IMG/VR virus record: IMGVR_UViG_3300025141_000072
Coordinates: 1 to 64,000 of that record
Length of the DNA: 64,000 nt
DNA from: a virus
Strand: one strand, 5' to 3'
In this document: one piece after another, positions 57,051-64,000 of the stretch
Position numbering within the stretch: the stretch's first letter is position 1
How the letters are laid out: every line of letters starts with the position of its first letter
The notes under the pieces: model-generated
Seen by the model: only the letters and a program-made list of their open reading frames with translations
Told to the model about the DNA's origin: nothing
The model's database searches: none
Made by a program: the position numbers and the translations under genes

Positions 57051-57251
57051 GTGTCCGGACGAAAATCCAAGCCGGTCGGCCGCCCTGCGGGCTCTGGCGA
57101 GTTCCCTGACCGTGTCGAAGTTCGCGTGCGCGCGGGCGACAAGCGCGAGCTGACCGAGCGCTTCGAGGAAGAGAATGCCGCGCGCTCGCCGCGCTACCGA
57201 TTCGCCTCCATGGCGTCTTGGATGCGCAGGAAGCTGGGGCTCCGGCCGTGA
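57051..57251 (+). CDS. Small basic protein with AT-hook-like N-terminus
   Basis: 66 residues from GTG 57051. KPVGRPAGSG is AT-hook-like; then RVEVRVRAGDKRELTERFEEEN, which could be ribbon-helix-helix-like, and a basic end. Its stop overlaps the first glycosyltransferase start (GTGA). May regulate the glycan genes; this is inference. Confidence 0.55.
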   Translation: MSGRKSKPVGRPAGSGEFPDRVEVRVRAGDKRELTERFEEENAARSPRYRFASMASWMRRKLGLRP

Positions 57252-58456
57252 CTCGGCGACTGCTGCTGCACTCCGATTCGCTGTGCGCCGACACGGGGTT
57301 CGCGGGCGTCGTGCGCACGATCGTCTCGGAGCTTCGCGATTGGGAGATCGACCAGGTCGGCATCAATCACCCAGACGCGCTCGTCGACCACGACCACGCG
57401 CGCATTTACTCGACGCGCGGCCAGAAGGACCACGGTGGCCAGCTCGCGTGCAACCTGTACCTGCAGCGCGACTACGACCTCATGCTCATCGTGCAGGACC
57501 TCCACGTCGGCGCGCAGTGGGCCCGCGGGCTCCGCAGCGCCCGCGTGCAGCGTGCTCGCCAGCGGTTGAAGAAGACCCCGATCGTGTTCCTGTTCCCGGT
57601 CGACGGACCCATGCTCGGCTTTACCGAGCTGGTAGACCTCGCCGATTGCGCCGTGACCTGCACGCGCTGGGGCCGGCAGATCGTCGGCGACGTCTCCACC
57701 GCGCGGGTCCAGGTCGTCCCGCACGACGTGGACGTCGATGCGTTCCGGCCGCTGGGCGACGCAGAACGGGCCCGTCTCCGCCGTAGCGTGTTCAACGTGC
57801 GTCCGGACGTACTCACCGTGCTGTCCGTCGCGGTGAACACCATCCGCAAGGATCTGTTCCAAGCGCTGCAGGGCATCGCAGCGCTGAAGGCTCGGCGCGG
57901 TCCGGTCGTCAAGGTGCACTTCCACACGTCCGGTGTGCACCAGGGCATGAACCTGCAGCTGATGGCGTCGTCGCTCGGGCTGGTGCAGGGTCTCGACTAC
58001 CAGATCGCAGACCCGTCTCTGCTGGGCGCACCGCGCGAGATCATCAACGAGCTCTACAACGCGTCCGACGCCGTGCTGTTCACGTCGCGGCGTGAGGGCT
58101 GGGGCTTGCCTATGACGGAGGCGATGGCGGCCGGGACGGCTGTCGTCGCGCCGCGCTACGGCCCATTCGAGGAGTTGCTGGGCGACGACCGCGGCTTCCT
58201 GCACGAGCCGGCCGGCCTGATCTGGACGGACAAGGAGCACAGGGGTCCGTGCTGGTTGTCCGACCCAGAGGCCGTCGCCGATCAGCTCGAGCTTGTGCTG
58301 GAGTGGCGCGGCACCCCCGCGCACCAGCAGCTCCTCGATCGTGCCCGCGCGTACGTGGGCCACTTCGCGCCGACGGTGCTCGCGCCGCGCTGGCGCAAGC
58401 TGCTGTACGACGTCGCGGCCGGCCAGGTGCCCGCGGTCGAGGGAGCACTGCAGTGA
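57248..58456 (+). CDS. Glycosyltransferase, GT4-like
   Basis: 402 residues from GTG 57248 (GTGA overlap). N-terminal sugar-acceptor domain, then VLSVAVNTIRKDLFQALQGIAAL and LFTSRREGWGLPMTEAMAAGTAVVAPRYGPFEELLGD, the GT4 GPGT-like acidic motif region. Transfers a sugar from a nucleotide donor, substrate unknown. First of six chained genes. GT-B fold expected. Confidence 0.85.
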   Translation: MTRRLLLHSDSLCADTGFAGVVRTIVSELRDWEIDQVGINHPDALVDHDHARIYSTRGQKDHGGQLACNLYLQRDYDLMLIVQDLHVGAQWARGLRSARVQRARQRLKKTPIVFLFPVDGPMLGFTELVDLADCAVTCTRWGRQIVGDVSTARVQVVPHDVDVDAFRPLGDAERARLRRSVFNVRPDVLTVLSVAVNTIRKDLFQALQGIAALKARRGPVVKVHFHTSGVHQGMNLQLMASSLGLVQGLDYQIADPSLLGAPREIINELYNASDAVLFTSRREGWGLPMTEAMAAGTAVVAPRYGPFEELLGDDRGFLHEPAGLIWTDKEHRGPCWLSDPEAVADQLELVLEWRGTPAHQQLLDRARAYVGHFAPTVLAPRWRKLLYDVAAGQVPAVEGALQ

Positions 58457-59628
58457 CCTACGACGTCCCGGCACTCGACGTCTCGGGCGTCCCGCCCGTG
58501 CGCTTCTCCGCCGACTTCGCCTCGCCCACGGGCTACGCGAACGACGCGCGGATGCTGGCCTACGCGCTCATCCAGGCCGGCGTGGACGTGACGCTCGATG
58601 CCATCCCGATGGACCGAGGCTCTGCCGACTACGGACCGGTCGCCGAGGTACTCCGTCCGCACTTCGGGCGCGAGCTGGACACACCGATCCAGATCATGGA
58701 CACCGTGCCCAATTTCTGGCCGACGTACCGGAAGAAGAGCGCGTATGCGATCGCCCGGCTGGCCTGGGAGACCGACACGACGCCGGCGGACTGGACGCGA
58801 CTCGCCGAGCGCACGTGCATCGACGAGGTCTGGGCGCCCAGCTCGTTCAACACGAGCGTGCTGTCGGACGGCCTGTCGCTCCCGAGCTTCGTCGTCCCCA
58901 TGGCGCACGACCTCGACTTCATGGATCAGCACGGCGAGGGGTTGGACCTGCGTGAGCAGGGCATCGCCGACGACGTCTTCGTGTTCCTGTCCGTCGGCAC
59001 CTGGATCAAGCGGAAGAACTTCGAGGGACTGCTCGCGGCCTACTGCGCGGAGTTCGGACCGGACGAGCCGGTGCACCTGGTCCTCAAGATCAACAGCGGT
59101 CGTGTCGATGCGGCCGGCCGCGCGGCGGTCGAGGCCGAAGTCGCGGAGATCCTGATCAGCCTCGGCGCCGATCGCCGGCTGCCTCCGATCACGATCCTGC
59201 AGCAGCACCTACCGACCGCCGAGATGATCGGCCTGTACCGCCGGGCGCAGTGCGGCGTGTTCCCGACGCACGGCGAGGGCTGGGGACTGCCGATCAGTGA
59301 GATGATGGCCTGCGGCACGTCGTCAATCGTGACCGGCTGGGGCGGCGTGCTCGAGTTCTGCACCGAGGAGACCGCGCACCTGCTGCCGTACCAGCCGACG
59401 CCTGTCCGCGGGATGCAGCCGATGCCGTGGTACGACGTCCGCCACAGCTGGGCCGAGCCCGACCTGACCGCGCTCCGCGCCCGCATGCGCGAGGTCGCAG
59501 AGAGTCGTGATGCTTGGCAGAAGGTTGGCTGGCAGGCCAAGCGCCATGTTCAGGAGCGGTTCGGTATGCGCGCTGTCGCGCAGCGCATGATCTACCGGCT
59601 GCGCGCGATCGCCGCGGAGCACCTCTAG
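58453..59628 (+). CDS. Glycosyltransferase, GT4-like
   Basis: 391 residues from GTG 58453 (GTGA overlap). ADFASPTGYANDARMLAYAL at the start, DEVWAPSSFNTSV, FVFLSVGTWIKRKNFEGLLAAY and FPTHGEGWGLPISEMMACGTSSIVTGWGGVLEF give a full GT4 GT-B layout. Belongs to the glycan cluster. Confidence 0.87.
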   Translation: MTYDVPALDVSGVPPVRFSADFASPTGYANDARMLAYALIQAGVDVTLDAIPMDRGSADYGPVAEVLRPHFGRELDTPIQIMDTVPNFWPTYRKKSAYAIARLAWETDTTPADWTRLAERTCIDEVWAPSSFNTSVLSDGLSLPSFVVPMAHDLDFMDQHGEGLDLREQGIADDVFVFLSVGTWIKRKNFEGLLAAYCAEFGPDEPVHLVLKINSGRVDAAGRAAVEAEVAEILISLGADRRLPPITILQQHLPTAEMIGLYRRAQCGVFPTHGEGWGLPISEMMACGTSSIVTGWGGVLEFCTEETAHLLPYQPTPVRGMQPMPWYDVRHSWAEPDLTALRARMREVAESRDAWQKVGWQAKRHVQERFGMRAVAQRMIYRLRAIAAEHL

Positions 59629-60479
59629 TGCGCGTCGTACTCGCCACCATCGCGCTGAACGAGGCCGAGTTCATCGGTCGCCAGCTGGAGCAGCACCGGA
59701 ACTGGCCTGGGCTGGTCGGGTGGGTCTGGGTCGAGGGCGCCGCGGAGCACTACGGCCGGCAGCACCCAAAGGCCGTGACCGACGATGGCCGCTCGGTCGA
59801 CGCGACGTCCCGGCTGCTGGCTGAGGCAGCACAGCGCGACCCCTGCATCCGCTACGTGGCGCACGGCTGGGCGCGCGGGAACGAGCGGGGCATGGGCGGC
59901 CAGAAGATCCAGCTCCGCAATGCGTACTGCAAGGTCGCTGACGAGCTCGACGCTGACGTCCTGATCGTCATCGACGCGGACGAGTTCTACTCGAAGGATG
60001 ACCAGGAGCGGATCTTGGACATCATGGCGACGCGTGGCACCGACTACGACGCGTTCCTCTTCCGCCAGCGACACCTGTGGCGGCCGCCGTCGATGCTCGG
60101 GGCCGACTCGACGCTGGAAGTCACCGGCGGCTACTGGGCCGTGCCGCACGTGCGCGTGTGGTGGTACGAGCGGGGCGCCCGGTACCAGAACCACAATCAC
60201 CTCGCCCTGCCTGGCCAGTGCTACAACCCGAAGCGCTTGTATCGACCGCAGCCCGGCGACCCCGAATGTCTCCACCTCGGCTTCGCCCGCGACCCCCGTC
60301 ATCGGCTGCGCACGAACGCCTACTACGTCGCGCGCGGTGAGGGGCGCGAGCGGGGCTTCAACCGGCAGCACTACGTCGACTGTCGCGACGCCTGGGCGAC
60401 GTGGCTGCCCGACACGCAACTGCCGAACGGCGCCAAGGTCGCCGCGTTCGAGGCCGCGCTGCCCGAGGTGCTGCGATGA
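59628..60479 (+). CDS. Glycosyltransferase, GT2-like
   Basis: 283 residues from GTG 59628 overlapping the upstream TAG. ATIALNEAEFIGRQLEQHRNW and VLIVIDADEFYSKDDQ (DxD) indicate a GT-A fold, GT2-type. A DxD-containing enzyme with a HGWARGNERGMGGQKIQLRN block may use a nucleotide sugar. Substrate unknown. Confidence 0.8.
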   Translation: MRVVLATIALNEAEFIGRQLEQHRNWPGLVGWVWVEGAAEHYGRQHPKAVTDDGRSVDATSRLLAEAAQRDPCIRYVAHGWARGNERGMGGQKIQLRNAYCKVADELDADVLIVIDADEFYSKDDQERILDIMATRGTDYDAFLFRQRHLWRPPSMLGADSTLEVTGGYWAVPHVRVWWYERGARYQNHNHLALPGQCYNPKRLYRPQPGDPECLHLGFARDPRHRLRTNAYYVARGEGRERGFNRQHYVDCRDAWATWLPDTQLPNGAKVAAFEAALPEVLR

Positions 60480-61543
60480 CGAGCTACACGCGCATCGGGC
60501 TCGTCGGCTACTGCTGCGCCACAGGGCTCGGCTACGAGAACCGCCGCATGTGGGCCGGCCTACCCGACGTGCACTGGCTCATCTGGCCGCACGACCTGCT
60601 CGGCGTCGAGGACCAGGCCGCGCTGGAGCAGTCCTTCGCGGCTGACAACGGCATGCTCAATTACGACGTCGTGTACGCCGAGAGCTCGAACGCGCGGCTG
60701 CTCGCTGTCGACGCGTTCCTCGACAGCGTCGACGTGGTCGTCTGCGCCGAGCGGCCGTTCCCGGATGACCTGTTCGCGCGGGCGCGTGCCCGCGGCGTCC
60801 GCACTGTTCTACTCGTCAACCCGGAGTGGCGACTCGGTGAGTCGTGGTCCGAGGCGGACGTCGTCATCGCGCGCACGTCGGTCTGCCATCGCGTCGTGCA
60901 GCAGGTGACCGGCCGCCGCGACGTCCAGCTCATCCCCTGCCCGCTCGACATCGAGCAGCTGCCCTTCACGCACACGCTCCGAGCAGATTGGGGTCTGTAC
61001 TCGCATGGGTGGGGCGGCGTGCACGATCGCAAGGGCTGGCCCACGATCCGTGCGCTGCTGCGGGCCGTGCCGACCGCGCCGATCGCCGTGAGGTCGCAAC
61101 GGGAGCTGCCCGACTCGCCAGTGCCGATTCATCCCGCGGTGGCGACGCCGGCGGACCTGTATGACCCGAACGGTGAGGTCTCGGCGGACGTCGCGATTCA
61201 GCCGTCCCGGTTCGAGGGCGTTGGGCTCGCCGTGCTGGAGGCGATGGCCTGCGGCCTGCCCGTGCTCACCACTGACGCCGCGCCGATGAACGAGTACGTG
61301 CATGCGGCCTACAAGAATCTCGCGCATTATGCGCTGCTCGAGATCGAGCGCACCGAGCTCGTGCCCATGTGGGCGCCGTGGCCGTCGCATCTCGTGGAGC
61401 CGGCGACCGTGGCGCAGGCCATGTCCGAGCTGCAGGCGCACCCCGAGGTCGTCGCCGAGCTGTCGATGCGCGGCCGCGCCTACGTCGTGGCGCATCACGG
61501 GCGGCCTGCGTGGGACGCGCTGCGGGAGGCGATCGTCGGATGA
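60476..61543 (+). CDS. Glycosyltransferase, GT4-like
   Basis: 355 residues from ATG 60476 (ATGA overlap). VGYCCATGLGYENRRMW, VVCAERPFP, and DVAIQPSRFEGVGLAVLEAMACGLPVLTTDAAPMNEYV are the usual GT4 markers. Chained to its neighbours; acceptor unknown. Confidence 0.83.
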   Translation: MTSYTRIGLVGYCCATGLGYENRRMWAGLPDVHWLIWPHDLLGVEDQAALEQSFAADNGMLNYDVVYAESSNARLLAVDAFLDSVDVVVCAERPFPDDLFARARARGVRTVLLVNPEWRLGESWSEADVVIARTSVCHRVVQQVTGRRDVQLIPCPLDIEQLPFTHTLRADWGLYSHGWGGVHDRKGWPTIRALLRAVPTAPIAVRSQRELPDSPVPIHPAVATPADLYDPNGEVSADVAIQPSRFEGVGLAVLEAMACGLPVLTTDAAPMNEYVHAAYKNLAHYALLEIERTELVPMWAPWPSHLVEPATVAQAMSELQAHPEVVAELSMRGRAYVVAHHGRPAWDALREAIVG

Positions 61544-62553
61544 GGATTCACGTCGTCACGCACGAAGACATGGACGGGTTCCTGTGGGGCGTGCTCGAGG
61601 GCTGGCTCAACAGCGGCGCGTGCGCTGACCACGAGGTCCGCGTGAGCAGCGACCGCACGCTGCTTGGTCCAGCGTCGCCCGACTTCTGGGAGACGCTCCC
61701 CCGCACCGACGCGATCCTGTTCTGCGTGACCAGCGCGAAGTCCACGCACGCGCCGCGCGCCTTCGACACCATCGCCAAGCACGACCTGTGGAAGCACGTG
61801 GTGCACTCGGACTACGTCCACAACACCAAGCTCAAGTACCCGAAGCTCGCCGAGCGTTGCGGGCGCCTCCTCGTCGGCAAGCGCTTCAAGTACCTGCGCT
61901 GCTGCAAGGACTGGGACCACGCCGAGTGGCTCCCGCGCACCGGCATTCAGCAGCGCACGTTGCGGTACGCGCCGCCGTTGCCCTGGTTACAGTGGAAGGA
62001 CCTGCCGGTCGTCGGCGTCTATCACACATTCAAGGCGGCGCAGAAGCACCGGCTCCCGTGGTTGAAGGCTGCCGCTGAGACGTTGCAGGGCGGCGTGCTC
62101 GGCTCGGTCGCGACGCGGCCGTTGCTCGAGCAGCAACCTCTGTTGCAGCGGGTCTACGGCACGCGTCACAGCAGCGACTACTTGGAGCAGGCGTCGCGTG
62201 CGCGTATCGGCCTGTACCTCATGGGCGGTACGGCGCTCGGTCACCAGTTCTGGGAGTACGCCGCGCTCGGCTGCGCCATCGTCGCGCAGCACGCGAGTAC
62301 GCATCCGTTGACGGAAGAGGACACGCAGGAGTGGGAGCACTTCAGCGAGGCTCGCGGTGAGTCGCTGGTCGAGGGCGAGGACTTCGTCTACTTCAAGACG
62401 GAGGACGAGCTGCGGTCGGTGCTCGCCGAGCTGCACCACGACCCGGAGCGCTGCGCGCTGATGGCGAAGCGTGTCCGGCGCAAGACGCAGCCGTTCTGCA
62501 GCATCGCTCGCAGCTTGCATGTGCTGCGGGCACTGCAGGGGGTGTCACGATGA
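61540..62553 (+). CDS. Glycosyltransferase-like protein
   Basis: 337 residues from ATG 61540 (ATGA overlap). C-terminal LYLMGGTALGHQFWEYAALGCAIVAQHASTHPLTEED resembles the acceptor part of GT1/GT4 enzymes, although the N-terminal half is not typical. Likely acts in the same glycan pathway. Confidence 0.65.
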   Translation: MRIHVVTHEDMDGFLWGVLEGWLNSGACADHEVRVSSDRTLLGPASPDFWETLPRTDAILFCVTSAKSTHAPRAFDTIAKHDLWKHVVHSDYVHNTKLKYPKLAERCGRLLVGKRFKYLRCCKDWDHAEWLPRTGIQQRTLRYAPPLPWLQWKDLPVVGVYHTFKAAQKHRLPWLKAAAETLQGGVLGSVATRPLLEQQPLLQRVYGTRHSSDYLEQASRARIGLYLMGGTALGHQFWEYAALGCAIVAQHASTHPLTEEDTQEWEHFSEARGESLVEGEDFVYFKTEDELRSVLAELHHDPERCALMAKRVRRKTQPFCSIARSLHVLRALQGVSR

Positions 62554-63731
62554 ATTGGCGTCGTGCAGAGATCGTAGACAGGAACACGATTCACTGGAGC
62601 GCGCCGACCAGCGTGTCGGTCCCCGCGCTGCGCACGCGGGAAGGTAACAGGACTATCCAGGTCGTGCCCGCGAAGGTCCGCAGCACGACAGACGACGGTC
62701 CGCCTGTCGTGCTCCTGCCGCTGTACGAACGCGTGACGCATTATCACGGCATGATCAGGAACCAACTGCTGCGTATCGCTGCAGAGTTGCGTGTGCGCCA
62801 GCGTACCTTCCGTGTGCTCATTCCCGGCTACGCGCGTTCAACGATTCCCGTGATGCCCACGCCGCGTGGGCCTGAGTTGCCGATGCTGCAGCATGTTGAG
62901 GCACTGACGGGGCACGCGCCGTTGTTCTTGGATGACCTGCCGGCCGGCACGACGTTCGGGCGCTTTGCCGTAGCTGCAGCACCCACGGCGGAGATGGAGT
63001 CTCGTGCACTCCTGGGTCCCTGCGCGCTCGAGGCGGCCGCACCTTTAATGGAGCTGCGCAAGCGCACGCGCGCGCATCTCGGACTACCACAGGGTCCTGC
63101 GTGGTCGCGGGACGTCCGCCCGGTTGCCGTCGTGCTCGACCGGGCTGATCGACGCTGTCCCGTGCCGGAAGATGCGGCGTGGCTCGACGCGACGCTTGCA
63201 GGCGCGGGGTTCGACGTTGAGCACATCGAGCCACTGGCTGTGGAGTTTGCTTTACGGATAGCGACCTTTGCTCGCGCGGCGCTATTTATCAGTGTGCACG
63301 GCGCTGGGACAGCCAACCTCATGTGGCAGAACGCCGGCGCGGTCGCCATCGAGCTGACGACTTGGGAAGGGCGATCGGCGATCTACCGAAATGCGGCCGT
63401 GCTCGCAGGCGTGCACTTCTTCACGAGCGAGGCGGTGGAGCCTCCGCGGCGCGAGGACTGGCCGACCACGTATCGCGACCGGGCCAACCCCGCTGTCCAA
63501 AAAGCCGTGCGTGCTGGCGTGGATTCTGGCAAGCCCGTCGCTGAGTGGCCTGTGCGGAACGCGCGGCTGTGGATTAGTACCAGCTCGCCGCTACGGCTCG
63601 ACCGCTCACGTCTGCGCCTGCAGATTGAAGAGGCTCGATCCCGGCTCGGGCTCCGAGACCTTCTAGGGCCGTGGGGCCGAAGCAGCCAGCCCGCAGACCG
63701 CTGGCTGACCGTCCCGCCGGGGGCGAAATGA
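62550..63731 (+). CDS. Glycosyltransferase family 61-like (DUF563) protein
   Basis: 393 residues from ATG 62550 (ATGA overlap). VVLLPLYERVTHYHG and ALFISVHGAGTANLMWQNAGAVAIELTTW match the HGAGxxNxxF..G..viEi signature of GT61 enzymes. Sixth in the run. ATGA overlap with the last gene. Substrate unknown. Confidence 0.78.
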   Translation: MNWRRAEIVDRNTIHWSAPTSVSVPALRTREGNRTIQVVPAKVRSTTDDGPPVVLLPLYERVTHYHGMIRNQLLRIAAELRVRQRTFRVLIPGYARSTIPVMPTPRGPELPMLQHVEALTGHAPLFLDDLPAGTTFGRFAVAAAPTAEMESRALLGPCALEAAAPLMELRKRTRAHLGLPQGPAWSRDVRPVAVVLDRADRRCPVPEDAAWLDATLAGAGFDVEHIEPLAVEFALRIATFARAALFISVHGAGTANLMWQNAGAVAIELTTWEGRSAIYRNAAVLAGVHFFTSEAVEPPRREDWPTTYRDRANPAVQKAVRAGVDSGKPVAEWPVRNARLWISTSSPLRLDRSRLRLQIEEARSRLGLRDLLGPWGRSSQPADRWLTVPPGAK

Positions 63732-64000
63732 CGCCGCCTATCGACGCCGTGCCGTGGTTCGCGCAAGGTGCCGTGGAGTATCTCGATGCGATCCTCTCTG
63801 CGCACGAGCCCGCGCCGCGCGTACTCGAGTTCGGCGCTGGCGGTTCCAGCGTTTGGCTCGCATCACGCTGCGCACGTCTCATCTCCATCGAGAGCTCAGC
63901 CGCGTGGGCGGACAGCGTACGCGACGGCCTCAAGCTGCTCGGGGCCGACCATGCCACCGTGCTGTTAGTCGAAGCAGACGACCCCGCAGACTTCGACCCG
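63728..64000 (+). CDS. SAM-dependent methyltransferase, 3' end beyond window
   Basis: 91 visible residues from ATG 63728; the gene continues past the right edge. VLEFGAGGSSVWLASR is a motif I SAM-binding site and RLISIESSAAW the following motif II acidic strand, so this is a Rossmann-fold methyltransferase. Its place at the end of the glycan run suggests it methylates sugars; this is inference. Confidence 0.8.
   Translation, partial: MTPPIDAVPWFAQGAVEYLDAILSAHEPAPRVLEFGAGGSSVWLASRCARLISIESSAAWADSVRDGLKLLGADHATVLLVEADDPADFDP

Overview
The window reads as part of the genome of a tailed double-stranded DNA phage (Caudoviricetes-like). It is GC-rich and densely packed, and it carries a large terminase, portal, head protease, scaffold-like protein, major capsid protein, tail-fibre and tailspike proteins. 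No rRNA, tRNA, integrase, lysis cassette or tail tape-measure gene was recognised. The host cannot be fixed from this sequence; composition fits a high-GC bacterium.

Left arm (1 to 30131, all minus strand). About 60 mostly small genes are chained by ATGA or GTGA overlaps. Recognisable members are a RecD-like helicase, a ribbon-helix-helix regulator, an XRE regulator, a DpdA/TGT-like protein with a ScoMcrA-like head, a Mom-like adenine modification enzyme, a cytosine-5 methyltransferase with an overlapping reading frame, a decayed second methyltransferase, a superinfection-immunity-like membrane protein, a DNA sliding clamp and a RadC-like JAMM protein. This looks like the early/metabolic and DNA-modification arm. 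At least eleven genes are preceded by the same architecture: a GC stem-loop, then an AGAAAGGA-like Shine-Dalgarno, with 14 to 17 nt between stem and start codon.

Control regions. Positions 4798-5350 are AT-richer and hold about ten copies of a 9-bp iteron (GTGGTGATC) plus operator-like palindromes, directly upstream of the ribbon-helix-helix gene. Positions 28375-29513 are about 1.1 kb without a convincing gene. Positions 30132-30778 form the divergent hub between the arms, with repeated palindromes.

Right arm (30779 to 64000, all plus strand). Small genes come first (a stand-alone receiver domain, a Tat-signal protein, zinc-ribbon proteins and membrane proteins). The virion module follows: terL interrupted by an intein in its Walker A motif, portal, a 2H-phosphoesterase protein, head protease, scaffold, capsid with an Ig/FN3-like insertion, tail-fibre-like proteins and a beta-helix tailspike. 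It ends in a run of six glycosyltransferase-like genes and a truncated SAM methyltransferase, suggesting modification of virion or host-surface glycans.
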